Part shown: piece by piece, positions 32,227 to 40,747 of the stretch
How positions within the stretch are numbered: position 1 is the stretch's first letter
Layout of the letters: each line of letters starts with the position of its first letter
Assembly (NCBI GenBank): GCA_021773835.1
Contig: JAJFJQ010000028.1
Coordinates: 434,001 to 498,000 of the forward strand
DNA length: 64,000 bases
Source of the DNA: Gammaproteobacteria bacterium
GTDB lineage: Bacteria > Pseudomonadota > Gammaproteobacteria > Ga0077536
Reading direction: 5' to 3'
Program-made: the position numbers and the translations under genes
The notes under the pieces: model-generated
Databases searched by the model: none
What the model was told of the DNA's origin: nothing
Seen by the model: only the letters and a program-made list of their open reading frames with translations

Positions 32227-33803
32227 TCGTTGCCTTTGAACAGGCTTGCAATGTCCTGTTCAATCATCGCTTCGATCAGATGCGGTCCGCGGGTGTTAAT
32301 TGCTGCGCCGAATTGCTGGTGAAACTCCTCGGCAGTCGTCGCGCGGCTGGCGTTGACGTTCATCCCGCGGGCGATGTGTTGCCAATCTAGCGAGGGATGT
32401 CCGATATCCAGCATGGATAGCGTTTTTTCATTTGGCGTGCCCGTCTTAAGCCGCGCGAGCTCGATATTTAAAATGGCGTAACTGTCATTATTCAGTAGAA
32501 CGACCACGACGTCAGCGTTCTCACGCGCCATACTCCAGAGGGATTGCAGCGTATATAATCCGCTGCCGTCTGCTTGCAGCGCGACAACCTTACGATCCGG
32601 GCAGGCAATCGCTGCGCCAAAACTCACCGGCAGCCCCTGACCAATTGCGCCACCTGTGATGGTGAGTGCATCGTGTGGCGCAGCGCCGACGGTGCGTGCG
32701 AAAACTTCCGCCGAGCAGGTTATGCCTTCGTCCGAGAGGATCGCATTGTCAGGGAGTAAGGCCGCCAGGGTATCCCCGATCGCGACCGCGGTTAACGGCC
32801 CTGCCGGTGGCTCTGGAACGATGCGCTGTTGTAAGGTTTCGAGCCCCGGCCCAGCCGCGAGGCGGTCCGCCAAGCTTGCTAATGCCGCTGAAGTATTTTG
32901 CACCGGAGAAGCCAAGCTTGTGACTGTTGCGTCGCTTGGGACAAGAACACTCGGTGTATCAGGGTAGGCGAAAAAGGCGACTGGCGTCGCCGCGCCGATC
33001 AAAACAAACTGTTCGTATTCGCCAAGTACCTGAATCGCAAGCTCTGCGAAATACGGTACCCGGGTAATGCTTACTCTGCCCGCGCCCCGCTGATGTCGTG
33101 TGGGGAATGTTTCGCAAAATAGCGGTGCACCGGTCTTCGCGGAGATACGGCTGGCGAGTACAAGTTCGTCATCACGTAGGGCGTGGCCACCGAGCACGAT
33201 CGCCGTTTTCTTCCCGTTCGTGAGCAGGGCGCCCACCTCTTCTATTGTCTGGGCGGCTACTTCCGGTGGTGGCTCGATCGGCAACGCCGGGTACGAATTT
33301 TGCGCCTCCTCCCAGGCATGGTTCGCCGGCGCTATCAGTGTGGCTATCGTGCCAGTACCGTTACGTGATTGTTGGACCGCCACTGCGCCCAAGCGCGCAA
33401 GGTCATCGGCCGATGTGGATGTCTCCACCCATGCCGAGTTGATCGTAGCGTGTGCCGTCACATCGGATGTTAACGGTGCATCATGCGGCAGGTGATAAGG
33501 AGCATGGTCGCCGACAATGTTGACTAGCGCGACTCGTGCCTTTTTAGCGTTATGTAGGTTTGCCATTCCATTGGCGAGCCCCGGCCCAAGATGTAGCAGC
33601 GTCACCGCAGGTCTTCCGGCCATGCGCGCATACCCATCAGCAGCGCCGGTTACCACGCCCTCGAATAGGCACAGTATCGGACGCACGCTATCGGTCTTAC
33701 CGATCGCAGAAACTAGGTGCATCTCCGACGTACCAGGATTGGCAAAACAAATTTCTATCCCGGCATCGACAAGGGTTTTAAGTAGCGCTTCGGCACCATT
33801 CAT
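32223..33803 (-). CDS. Thiamine-diphosphate-dependent enzyme, acetolactate-synthase-like large subunit
   Basis: A 526-residue ThDP enzyme with the usual three domains: Pyr (FANPGTSEMHLVSAIG; catalytic Glu in LCLFEGVVTGAADGYARM), a central domain, and PP (QADGSGLYTLQSLWSMAREN...LLNNDSYAIL, the GDG-to-NN ThDP/Mg site with GDG as ADG). Start set at the ATG 33803, after GAGGA; a TTG ten codons earlier is in frame. It lacks a neighbouring small regulatory subunit, so it is more likely a catabolic decarboxylase or carboligase (benzoylformate-decarboxylase or oxalyl-CoA type) than the biosynthetic IlvB. Confidence 0.85.
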   Translation of the reverse strand: MNGAEALLKTLVDAGIEICFANPGTSEMHLVSAIGKTDSVRPILCLFEGVVTGAADGYARMAGRPAVTLLHLGPGLANGMANLHNAKKARVALVNIVGDHAPYHLPHDAPLTSDVTAHATINSAWVETSTSADDLARLGAVAVQQSRNGTGTIATLIAPANHAWEEAQNSYPALPIEPPPEVAAQTIEEVGALLTNGKKTAIVLGGHALRDDELVLASRISAKTGAPLFCETFPTRHQRGAGRVSITRVPYFAELAIQVLGEYEQFVLIGAATPVAFFAYPDTPSVLVPSDATVTSLASPVQNTSAALASLADRLAAGPGLETLQQRIVPEPPAGPLTAVAIGDTLAALLPDNAILSDEGITCSAEVFARTVGAAPHDALTITGGAIGQGLPVSFGAAIACPDRKVVALQADGSGLYTLQSLWSMARENADVVVVLLNNDSYAILNIELARLKTGTPNEKTLSMLDIGHPSLDWQHIARGMNVNASRATTAEEFHQQFGAAINTRGPHLIEAMIEQDIASLFKGND

Positions 33804-33971
33804 TTCACTAGGGTCCTCGGGTATGCACAACAAGGAACAATTCTAACCTGCGCCGGGCATTAGCGCCGCGCTAGCCGATCGTCGACGTTATTCACAAACC
33901 GTTCAATTCATTTATATCGTGATTGCAGATGCAGTAGTATTGTAATTTAAACATCACTGGAGGAGAGCACG

Positions 33972-34205
33972 ATGGCCCATCGCGATATGTCTGAAGTAAC
34001 CCGGATCGCATTCGTTCGCAGCGAAGTAACCGTTCCGCCGATTGTCTATGAAGCCGCATCTCGGTTTTTCGCCGCCTATATTGCAAATGAAAAAGTGACC
34101 AATGAGAACGAAGCTGCGATGTTTGAGAAGGCCGTGGGTCAGGCCTTGGAACTTGCGATAACGACGGAAAAAATTCTTGCGATATCGGAAAAGCCGGCGA
34201 TTTAA
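33972..34205 (+). CDS. Small hypothetical protein with a strong ribosome site
   Basis: A 77-residue cytoplasmic protein preceded by GGAGGAGAG 5-8 bases before its ATG. It is mostly helical (PPIVYEAASRFFAAYIANEK, NEAAMFEKAVGQALELAI), without cysteine, signal peptide or membrane segment. No family is recognised. The upstream 130 bases, AT-rich near 33890-33950, would hold its promoter and that of the divergent ThDP gene. The excellent ribosome site suggests abundant production. Confidence 0.65.
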   Translation: MAHRDMSEVTRIAFVRSEVTVPPIVYEAASRFFAAYIANEKVTNENEAAMFEKAVGQALELAITTEKILAISEKPAI

Positions 34206-34255
34206 TATTCCAACAACAGGACCAGTGATGTCCGTCTGTGGCCCGGACACGTGAG

Positions 34256-34645
34256 TTAGGGTTTCACGCTCGGTCCCGTGCGTTTTAGCTGCTCTTTCGC
34301 GCGTGCTGCTTCAACCCAAAAAGATTCCAAGGCGACCGCTACAGGGACGGTCCGATTGTTCAAACACCACGCGTCAAGCCATTGCACCATGGAGTGGATG
34401 TTGATGGAGACATCCTTTGCGTGATCACCGACCAGGCCATGCATCATGTTACCGGCGGTGAGATAACCCGAAAGATAGGCATGGATGTAGGAGGTGTTGG
34501 TCACGTCATGGTTGGCTTGATCTTCCCCACGTTTATCGAGGTAGGTTTGACATTCCAGATGCCCGAGCCCATAGGACGAGTAAGCGGTAACCTCCGTTGC
34601 AGCAAACAACATGACAATTGCAGGAAAAACTATTTTATATGTCAT
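34256..34645 (-). CDS. Exported small protein, Rap1a/HdeA-like in outline
   Basis: A 129-residue protein with a signal peptide (MTYKIVFPAIVMLFAATEVTA), then a helical domain with two cysteines (HLECQTYLDKR and WLDAWCLNNRTVP) likely to be disulphide-bonded. The YLSGYLTAGNMMHG centre and the C-terminal VALESFWVEAARAKEQL helix recall Rap1a/Tai-type or HdeA-like periplasmic proteins, but I cannot place it with confidence. Its start overlaps the end of the truncated haemoglobin gene by 11 bases, so the two are coupled. Confidence 0.7.
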   Translation of the reverse strand: MTYKIVFPAIVMLFAATEVTAYSSYGLGHLECQTYLDKRGEDQANHDVTNTSYIHAYLSGYLTAGNMMHGLVGDHAKDVSINIHSMVQWLDAWCLNNRTVPVAVALESFWVEAARAKEQLKRTGPSVKP

Positions 34646-35054
34646 CGGTAACCCGGTTTGCGGGGACCGCGAGTTCGGTTAACAAATAACGCTTGAATGC
34701 TTCGGTATAGGGTTGCTGGGCGAGCGCCCGTTGCATGCAGGTGAGCCAAGCGTCGCGCTCCATTGGGCCGATCTTCAAATGCGCGTGGGCGGCCGGAATA
34801 CTGATTTCGCCATATTTCTCCCGATAACGGTTTGGGCCGTTCATCCAGCCGCAAAGAAAACGCGCCAATTTATCTCGCGACGTTGAAAGATCTTGTGGAT
34901 GCATTGCTCGAATATGGGCAGCGATCGGGGCGCTGTCGACTTCATCGTAAAAAGCGTCGACCAATCGGCGGATTCCTACCTCACCGCCAGCGGCCTGATA
35001 CGATGCGTCGCCCGTACCATAGGGCGCTTCGTTTTCACCTTCCGTTGTGTTCAT
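34635..35054 (-). CDS. Group II truncated haemoglobin
   Basis: A 139-residue globin of the trHb2 class. GDASYQAAGGEVGIRRLVDA is the A/B-helix start. The conserved FLCGWMNGPNRYREKYG leads to the proximal histidine in AHAHLKIGPMERDAW. CMQRAL and YLLTELA close the fold. Trp in DAWLTC matches the group II G8 position. Such globins bind oxygen, nitric oxide or peroxide. Transcription from the 35055-35275 gap would also express the exported protein downstream. Confidence 0.9.
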   Translation of the reverse strand: MNTTEGENEAPYGTGDASYQAAGGEVGIRRLVDAFYDEVDSAPIAAHIRAMHPQDLSTSRDKLARFLCGWMNGPNRYREKYGEISIPAAHAHLKIGPMERDAWLTCMQRALAQQPYTEAFKRYLLTELAVPANRVTDDI

Positions 35055-35275
35055 GGCGGTATTGTCCTCGTTAGCGTTAAAGTCTAATCACCTGAGTATT
35101 TAAAGCGATCCCACGACCAAACAATCATTAACACCCATCGCTTGGATCTCGGGCAACCGGTGGCGTCGGCGAGCAGGTGAAATTAATCTGCTGTGTGAGA
35201 TCAAAATTTCCTCGTCCGCAGTGTACAATTTCTTTACTTTTCGAACGACCAGCGGCGATCTTCAGGGGCTTATCT

Positions 35276-36037
35276 ATGCGGCTCGTGCTAAAAAGTTCCA
35301 TGATTAGGCGTCCGCGCCGAGGCCGTAATCTCCTATCTGTTTGGATACTATCGTTTTGCTTGGTGAGTCCACCGGCGGTGGGAGTTGATACTTTGCATAA
35401 ACGGATGCTCGACGAAATAGCGGACGATTTTCGCAGAACCGCACACTTGACCGGACGGAACCAGATGCAACCGGCAGTCGAGCAGGCGATGATTTCTGTA
35501 CGCCGCCACGAATTTATGCCGACTAACGATACCGCTGCGGCCTATCTAAACCGTCCTGCTTTGATTGGATATGGGCAGACAATCTCGCAACCGTTCATCG
35601 TCGCGATCATGACAGACCTTTTGAATTTGCAGGACGGCTTTCGGGTACTGGAGATCGGTACCGGGTCGGGCTATCAGGCGGCCGTGTTGGCGGAGATCGT
35701 CGACGAGGTGTATTCCATAGAGATTGTCGAGCCGTTAGCGATGGCCGCCGCCGCGCGCCTCAAACGCCTCGGTTACGACCGTATCCGCCTTAAGGTCGGA
35801 GACGGCAACCACGGTTGGCCACAGGCCGCTCCATTCGATGCGATCATCATCACTGCGGGCGGGCGGTTGCCACCCGCCTTGGTTGATCAATTAAAGCCCG
35901 GAGGCCGCATGGTGGTGCCGATCAACCAAAGTGATGGTTCGCAAGCACTGACGGTTTATACGAAAGCACTCGATGGTACGCTCGCCGAGCACGAGGTTCT
36001 GCCGGTACGCTTCGTCCCACTTACGGGTGACAACTAA
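35276..36037 (+). CDS. Protein-L-isoaspartate O-methyltransferase with an export signal
   Basis: A 253-residue PCMT-family protein. Start at ATG 35276 follows AGGGG by 7 bases. The first about 38 residues (RRPRRGRNLLSVWILSFCLV, then SPPAVG) look like a signal peptide, with mature protein from VDTLHKRML. The enzyme core is standard: RHEFMP, NRPALIGYGQTISQPFIVA (substrate loop), VLEIGTGSGYQAAVLAEI (SAM site), FDAIIITAGG, LKPGGRMVVP. It would repair isoaspartyl damage in periplasmic proteins, although SAM supply there is a known puzzle for exported members. Confidence 0.88.
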   Translation: MRLVLKSSMIRRPRRGRNLLSVWILSFCLVSPPAVGVDTLHKRMLDEIADDFRRTAHLTGRNQMQPAVEQAMISVRRHEFMPTNDTAAAYLNRPALIGYGQTISQPFIVAIMTDLLNLQDGFRVLEIGTGSGYQAAVLAEIVDEVYSIEIVEPLAMAAAARLKRLGYDRIRLKVGDGNHGWPQAAPFDAIIITAGGRLPPALVDQLKPGGRMVVPINQSDGSQALTVYTKALDGTLAEHEVLPVRFVPLTGDN

Positions 36038-36091
36038 ATCGGCGATCAGCGAAGCGTGGCGTTCGCGTGATGTGTGACAAAATGTTCCCGA

Positions 36092-36178
36092 TTAACCACG
36101 GAGAAAATTTAGGTCAGCAATTTGCCTCGATTCAGAGTCTCTTAAACGCCTTGTGCTCCGTGTCCTTGGTGGTTTAAG
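36092..36178. repeat. Degenerate CCACGGAG...CTCCGTG...GGTGG inverted repeat
   Basis: Left arm TTAACCACGGAG at 36092-36103; right arm CTCCGTGTCCTTGGTGGTTTAA at about 36156-36177. The ends (TTAACCAC / GGTTTAA) and the CGGAG core pair, with an insert in the right arm. It resembles the repeat at 16416-16489 and fills most of the 136-base gap between two convergent genes. Confidence 0.55.
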
Positions 36179-37439
36179 AAATCTTATAAGGCCGCTCAAG
36201 CCGATACTGCGGTCGCTCGCCTAGATAGGCGGCGATCTTTTCGTCCGATCGAATACTTGCGGCGATGAAATCGACGGCAGTTATTATCCGCTCGATCGGC
36301 TCTGAACAGCTCATACGCAAAAAACCTTGTCCAGCTTCGCCAAAACATTCCCCACCCAAACAGGCAACACCGATTTGATCATCGGCACCCTCGAGCAAAT
36401 ACATGGCGAGCCCGTGCGAGGTGATCTGATTCTCGTTACACACGTCGACAACATTCGGGAACGCATAAAAACTGCCGCCCGGTTGTAGGCACGTAAAGCC
36501 CGGGATACGGTTCAAATGTGCAACTAGCGCCATCACTTTGTCGCGGAATTCATGCATTACTGCATCACGCTCGGCCAGCGCTTCATTAAGCGCGGCGGCG
36601 CCCGCGAACTGCACAAACGGCGGCACGCAGGACAGCAGCGTGTTGGTCAGTTTGCTCAACATCGACGCCATCGGTAGAGAACTAACCGAAAAACCGAGGC
36701 GCCATCCGCTCATAGAAAAAGACTTGCTGAAGGTATACGCAGCGACACACTGGTCGAGCATGCCTGGTTGCGCCAATAGAGAATGATGGGTATCCCCCCA
36801 TGCCATTTGGTCGTATGGCTCGTCGCTAAATACGGCAATGTCACGCCCGCGAACGAGGTCTGCTATCGCGACCAAATCTTCAAGCAAGGCGACGCCACCG
36901 GTCGGATTGTGCGGGCTGTTCAATATGATTGCTTTCGGCGCCGGATCATGCGTTATGAAGTGCGCAATGTCGTCGACGTTTGGTCGAAAGTCGCGTGATT
37001 GCTTGAGCGATGACAGCACCATCCTCGCACCGCGTCGATCGATGCAGGGCGGATAGGTCGGAAAATACGGACTGAATACCAATACCCCGTCACCCGGATT
37101 GAGAACTGCTTCAGCAAATAATGTTTGAAACGTCTTCGCCCCTGGTCCGGCAATGATATTTTCTGCGCTGGTGCTGAGGCCAAATTCGCGGTTGACATAA
37201 TTGCTAGCGGCCGCACGAAACTCCGCGATGCCAGCGGACGGTGCGTAGTGTGAATGGCCCTGCTCGATCGCGCCGATGCCCGCTGCAACGGCTACCGCTG
37301 GCGGTGCATGGGGGCTGTCGCCGATCTCTAGTTCAATGACGTCCTTGCCGGCCGCGAGCAGCGTCTTGGCCAAGGCCAGCACTTCGAACGCACCCTCAGG
37401 CTTTACCTCGCGCGCAAAGTTGCTAAAGGATAAAGACAT
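36174..37439 (-). CDS. PLP-dependent class I/II aminotransferase
   Basis: A 421-residue fold-type I aminotransferase. The PLP lysine is in YTFSKSFSMSGWRLGF. ILNSPHNPTGG and VFSDEPYDQM carry the conserved Asn and Asp-x-x-Tyr contacts; GECFGEAGQGFLRMSCSEP has the substrate-carboxylate arginine. Start at ATG 37439, with AGGAAC upstream. It is aspartate-aminotransferase-like; the specific amino acid is unknown. It is the last gene of a leftward run (padR, cocE-like, hydrolase, aminotransferase). Confidence 0.9.
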   Translation of the reverse strand: MSLSFSNFAREVKPEGAFEVLALAKTLLAAGKDVIELEIGDSPHAPPAVAVAAGIGAIEQGHSHYAPSAGIAEFRAAASNYVNREFGLSTSAENIIAGPGAKTFQTLFAEAVLNPGDGVLVFSPYFPTYPPCIDRRGARMVLSSLKQSRDFRPNVDDIAHFITHDPAPKAIILNSPHNPTGGVALLEDLVAIADLVRGRDIAVFSDEPYDQMAWGDTHHSLLAQPGMLDQCVAAYTFSKSFSMSGWRLGFSVSSLPMASMLSKLTNTLLSCVPPFVQFAGAAALNEALAERDAVMHEFRDKVMALVAHLNRIPGFTCLQPGGSFYAFPNVVDVCNENQITSHGLAMYLLEGADDQIGVACLGGECFGEAGQGFLRMSCSEPIERIITAVDFIAASIRSDEKIAAYLGERPQYRLERPYKIS

Positions 37440-37458
37440 CAACTTGTTCCTTGTCGGC

Positions 37459-38373
37459 TTAAGCTATGCCGTGAAACTTGAGATAGTGATCGGCGGTTTC
37501 GCGTGGGCTTTCTATCATCGGACAATGCCCCATTTGTGGCATCACAATAGCCTGCGCGCCCTTAATAAGCTTGGCGAGGAGTTCGGCGCCGGACGCGTGC
37601 AAGATCCGGTCGTTGTCACCCCATAGGATTTGGGTTTTCGTGACACATTCGGTGAGTTCGGACTCAAGCGACGGCGGCTCGCTGAACATTTCGCTGAAGA
37701 TCTTTTCGTTAAATTCACGCTCGCGCATGTTGCGCTCACACATGCAGCGTTGGAATGATTTTGGGATGTAAGGTGTTTTGTTGAAGCAAAAGCTCATCAA
37801 GCGATTAAAGTCCGATACGTCGCTGATGAGCAACGGATTCTCCCCCCGCTCCAAATATTGAAACAACTCACTGGGCTCGGCCGCCGCGACACCGGCCGGC
37901 GCGAGCAGCCACTGGCTTTTTACATCGGCCGGATAGCGTCCGCTGTACACGGCGGCGAGGTAGCCACCCATTGAATTACCGCCCAAATGCACGGGGTTTA
38001 AATCGAGTGCCTCAATAAACAACCTTAACCGGGAAATCTGTGCGTCCACGTTATAGCTTGCGCTGTGATCGCGAGTCGAGTCTCCGAAGCCCGGTAGGTC
38101 AGGGATGATGAGACGAAAATGCGGAGATAACATCGGTGCTACCTGAATCCAGTTGTCCTTGTTTGCACCGAATCCGTGGATCAAGACCAGTGTTTCACCA
38201 CTGCCGCCATCGAGATAGACCACCTCATGACCGTCGACTTGGATCGCATTCTCCGATAGCCCTGACTTCGCGCGTTGCGCGCGTACGGCCGCATTAAATA
38301 ACGGCCAGCGAAAAAAATGTATCCCGAGGAAGCCGAGAACAACAAGCGACACAATAACGATGAAAGCCGTCAT
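37459..38373 (-). CDS. Membrane-anchored alpha/beta hydrolase (serine type)
   Basis: A 304-residue hydrolase with an N-terminal membrane segment (residues 2-22, TAFIVIVSLVVLGFLGIHFF). Catalytic elements: oxyanion HGFGANKDNW (66-75), nucleophile LGGNSMGGYLAAVYSG (Ser near 134), acid in LWGDNDRIL and histidine in MGHCPMIESP. It resembles lipases/esterases such as the Moraxella LipA-type monoacylglycerol lipases. It is 19 bases before the aminotransferase gene on the same strand. Confidence 0.86.
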   Translation of the reverse strand: MTAFIVIVSLVVLGFLGIHFFRWPLFNAAVRAQRAKSGLSENAIQVDGHEVVYLDGGSGETLVLIHGFGANKDNWIQVAPMLSPHFRLIIPDLPGFGDSTRDHSASYNVDAQISRLRLFIEALDLNPVHLGGNSMGGYLAAVYSGRYPADVKSQWLLAPAGVAAAEPSELFQYLERGENPLLISDVSDFNRLMSFCFNKTPYIPKSFQRCMCERNMREREFNEKIFSEMFSEPPSLESELTECVTKTQILWGDNDRILHASGAELLAKLIKGAQAIVMPQMGHCPMIESPRETADHYLKFHGIA

Positions 38374-38440
38374 TTTATTTACACCAGAAATTCGTGTTTA
38401 GAAAGTACAACCGATAAGTGACGCTGCGATCAACGTGACG

Positions 38441-40168
38441 TTACGTCGCCACCAACGGTAGGAGGATATGAGACGGGTGCTCGTTGTCTAGGTAGATTTT
38501 TTGTAGCGCAGGTTCCAGCCGAGTCGCGGTGTGTGCGAGTTCACCGGTGTTTGGATTGCGATCGTAGCGTGGAAAGTCACTGGATGTGATCAGCACCCGG
38601 ATCCGATGTCCCGCTTTAAATAACATTGCGGTCGACCACAGACTAACTTCATAGCGGATAATCGCCTGCGGTTCCACCAATTGACGCGTATGTCCATCGC
38701 GCATTGACGCCCGCAGCACGCCGTCACAGACACTGTACGTCGTCCCGTCAGGGTGCACATCGCACAGCTTCACGATCCAATCAGTATCGCGGCCGCTCGT
38801 AGCAGCAAATAAGATTGCGGAAACTTGGCCGGTGACTTCTAAGTCTCGATCTAATGGCTCGGATGTGTGGCACAAGACGTCGCGACGGCCCAGAATCGGA
38901 GCTTGGTCGCGCGGACCAGGCGCATATTGCGGTGGCAGCAGAGTACCGCCGCCACAAGTTGGGCATGGGTCGTTAGGGTCGTACACGTAACTTTTCGGCA
39001 GCGAATTTGGGTTCGGCGTTTGCGGCGATAAGCCGTTTTCCTCGTTAAGAAACCACGGGGTATCAATCGCCCGGGTTAGCGGCCAAGCTTGTTCGTCGCG
39101 CCAACGGTTGCTGCCTTGGATAAAGAGTTTCACCGGCGCTTCTTCGTCGATGCCATTGTGCTCGTCCTTAAGCCATCGATCGAACCATCTCAATTGGAGT
39201 TTAGTGAGATCTTCCTTCAGATCGAGAAACATGCCGTTGCTGCGGAAACCAAAATCAACGTCCCCGACCACATGTAGAAAAGAGGCATGCGCCCATGGGC
39301 CAACGATGAGTTTACTATTCGATCGCGCGGACTCGGAGCCACCGTTGTTGCGCATGCCGTCGAAATGTTCGAGGTCTGAGGCAAGCAATAGATCATGCCA
39401 CCCGGCGATGGTCAAACTCGGCACCTTGACCTGCTCGTGACGGTTCGCGAAGAGCATTGATGCCGTCCATTCATCTGGTACAGGGTGTTTTAGAAATTCA
39501 TAGAAGAACGGAAGAAACGCGTCGTCCCCCGGGCGGGTCGGTTCGAACTCGGATAAGGGAAGCGTCTGTAATACCTCACCGAACGCGTCAACGTCGTCGA
39601 TCAGTTTGACTAGCAACGGCACCATTTCGGCGAGGTCGGGCTTAGCTCGGATCAGCGCCGCCGGCCCGATCGCTCGCATCGCCCACATTGCGAGCGTGCC
39701 GATATTGAGCGCGCCGCCGCGCCAGAAATGGTTGCGCCAAAAATCGTTTGGTGCGGTGGTGGGTGAAATCGCACCAAGTGCGCCATGTCCGGATGCCGCG
39801 GCAAGCCATGATGTGCCGCCCATATACGACAAGCCGTAGCAACCGACCTGACCGGACGCATAGTCTTGCGTTGACGACCACTCAATGCTGTCGTAGCCGT
39901 CGTCGAGTTCATCGCGGTAGGGAAAGAACACATCGCCTTCAGATGCCCAGCGTCCTCGCACATCTTGTATCACCACGGCATAACCGGCCGCAGCGGCGCG
40001 AATAGGGTCCAAGGTCATTGCGGTTATCGGCCACAATTCTTTGTTGTATGGGGTGCGTTGAAGCAGCACCGGGTATTTGCCCGCGGCCGACGGGCGGTAA
40101 ATATCGGCGGCGAGCTGGATCCCGTCGCGCATCGGTATCAGGGTGTTTTTTTCGACTAGGACGGTCAT
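38441..40168 (-). CDS. CocE/NonD family acyl hydrolase (X-Pro dipeptidyl-peptidase S15 type)
   Basis: A 575-residue hydrolase. PMRDGIQLAADIYRPSAAGK at 12-31 and VLLQRTPYNK open the S15 domain; the serine nucleophile is in CYGLSYMGGTSWLAA; IVGPWAHASFLHVVGDVDFG contains the catalytic-histidine region, and the C-terminal 200 residues are the jelly-roll XPD domain (PFDY-type end). Family members hydrolyse acyl esters such as cocaine or nonactin; a CPTCGGG insert near residue 400 is also notable. Its ATG overlaps the padR stop by 4 bases, so regulator and hydrolase are co-expressed. Confidence 0.88.
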   Translation of the reverse strand: MTVLVEKNTLIPMRDGIQLAADIYRPSAAGKYPVLLQRTPYNKELWPITAMTLDPIRAAAAGYAVVIQDVRGRWASEGDVFFPYRDELDDGYDSIEWSSTQDYASGQVGCYGLSYMGGTSWLAAASGHGALGAISPTTAPNDFWRNHFWRGGALNIGTLAMWAMRAIGPAALIRAKPDLAEMVPLLVKLIDDVDAFGEVLQTLPLSEFEPTRPGDDAFLPFFYEFLKHPVPDEWTASMLFANRHEQVKVPSLTIAGWHDLLLASDLEHFDGMRNNGGSESARSNSKLIVGPWAHASFLHVVGDVDFGFRSNGMFLDLKEDLTKLQLRWFDRWLKDEHNGIDEEAPVKLFIQGSNRWRDEQAWPLTRAIDTPWFLNEENGLSPQTPNPNSLPKSYVYDPNDPCPTCGGGTLLPPQYAPGPRDQAPILGRRDVLCHTSEPLDRDLEVTGQVSAILFAATSGRDTDWIVKLCDVHPDGTTYSVCDGVLRASMRDGHTRQLVEPQAIIRYEVSLWSTAMLFKAGHRIRVLITSSDFPRYDRNPNTGELAHTATRLEPALQKIYLDNEHPSHILLPLVAT

Positions 40169-40614
40169 TTCACTGTATTTCCGGTAGCAGCGGGTTTTTT
40201 CTTGGTCGGTGACTTTTCGGCCGCTGGTGGAGACTTCGAATCGGCTTTTCCGTCATCGTCACCCACGCACGATGGTGTTGCACCGGCAATCAATTGTTCG
40301 ACCATCGCCTTATGCGTATCCAGGATCTTCAACCAATTCTGCAAAAACAGCGATCCTGCGCTCGTCAGGCTGTACATTCGGCGCGCCGGACCGTTGAGTG
40401 AGGTGTCCCACATGGAAGCGACCAGACCCATGGCTTCCATGTGGCGCAGCGTCCGGTATATCGTGCCCTTGTTATAGTGCCCCAGCCCTGCCTCCTCGAG
40501 CCGCTGCGCGAGGTCATAACCATAGGCGGTCCAGCCCTTTAGCATGGCTAGCAGGTTCGCGGTCAACATATCGCTGGCCGCGTGCGCGCCAGGTTTATTC
40601 GACTGTTTGGCCAC
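40165..40614 (-). CDS. PadR-family transcriptional regulator
   Basis: A 149-residue regulator. The N-terminal winged helix is clear (MLTANLLAMLKGWTAYGYDL, KGTIYRTLRHMEAMGLVAS, RRMYSLTSAG), followed by a dimerisation helix and a Lys/Pro/Ala-rich tail. I start at GTG 40614, which follows GGGAGGG by 6 bases. The frame also has an ATG at 40650, but that lies inside the promoter palindrome and would precede the predicted transcript start. It is divergent from the phasin gene and is the natural candidate to bind the palindrome at 40640-40682, controlling itself, the CocE-like gene and the PHA operon. Confidence 0.87.
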   Translation of the reverse strand: MAKQSNKPGAHAASDMLTANLLAMLKGWTAYGYDLAQRLEEAGLGHYNKGTIYRTLRHMEAMGLVASMWDTSLNGPARRMYSLTSAGSLFLQNWLKILDTHKAMVEQLIAGATPSCVGDDDGKADSKSPPAAEKSPTKKKPAATGNTVK

Positions 40615-40639
40615 AAATTCCCTCCCTGTCGGGACGTTA

Positions 40640-40682
40640 AAGGTTGACATCTAAATGCAAGTTGCATATATATGTCAACCTT
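40640..40682. promoter_or_regulatory. 43-bp nested palindrome with symmetrical divergent promoters (probable PadR operator)
   Basis: Outer arms AAGGTTGACAT (40640-40650) and ATGTCAACCTT (40672-40682) are perfect inverted copies. Inner arms ATGCAA/TTGCAT flank a central G at 40661, with equal 4-base spacers. Rightward, TTGACA (40644-40649), a 17-base gap and TATATA (40667-40672) make a near-ideal sigma-70 promoter for the phasin operon. Leftward, TTGACA (40673-40678 complement), a 17-base gap and TTTAGA (40650-40655 complement) form a matching promoter for padR. Binding here would block both. Confidence 0.85.
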
Positions 40683-40747
40683 GTTTGCACTGCACCATTT
40701 TTTGGGATGGCAATTGGCCGCCCAATTTCTATAAAGGGGACATAACT

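Noticed and set aside
34228-34252. TGTCCG...CGGACA hairpin between convergent genes
   Set aside because: Six-bp stem with a large loop and no T-run on either side; could be chance.
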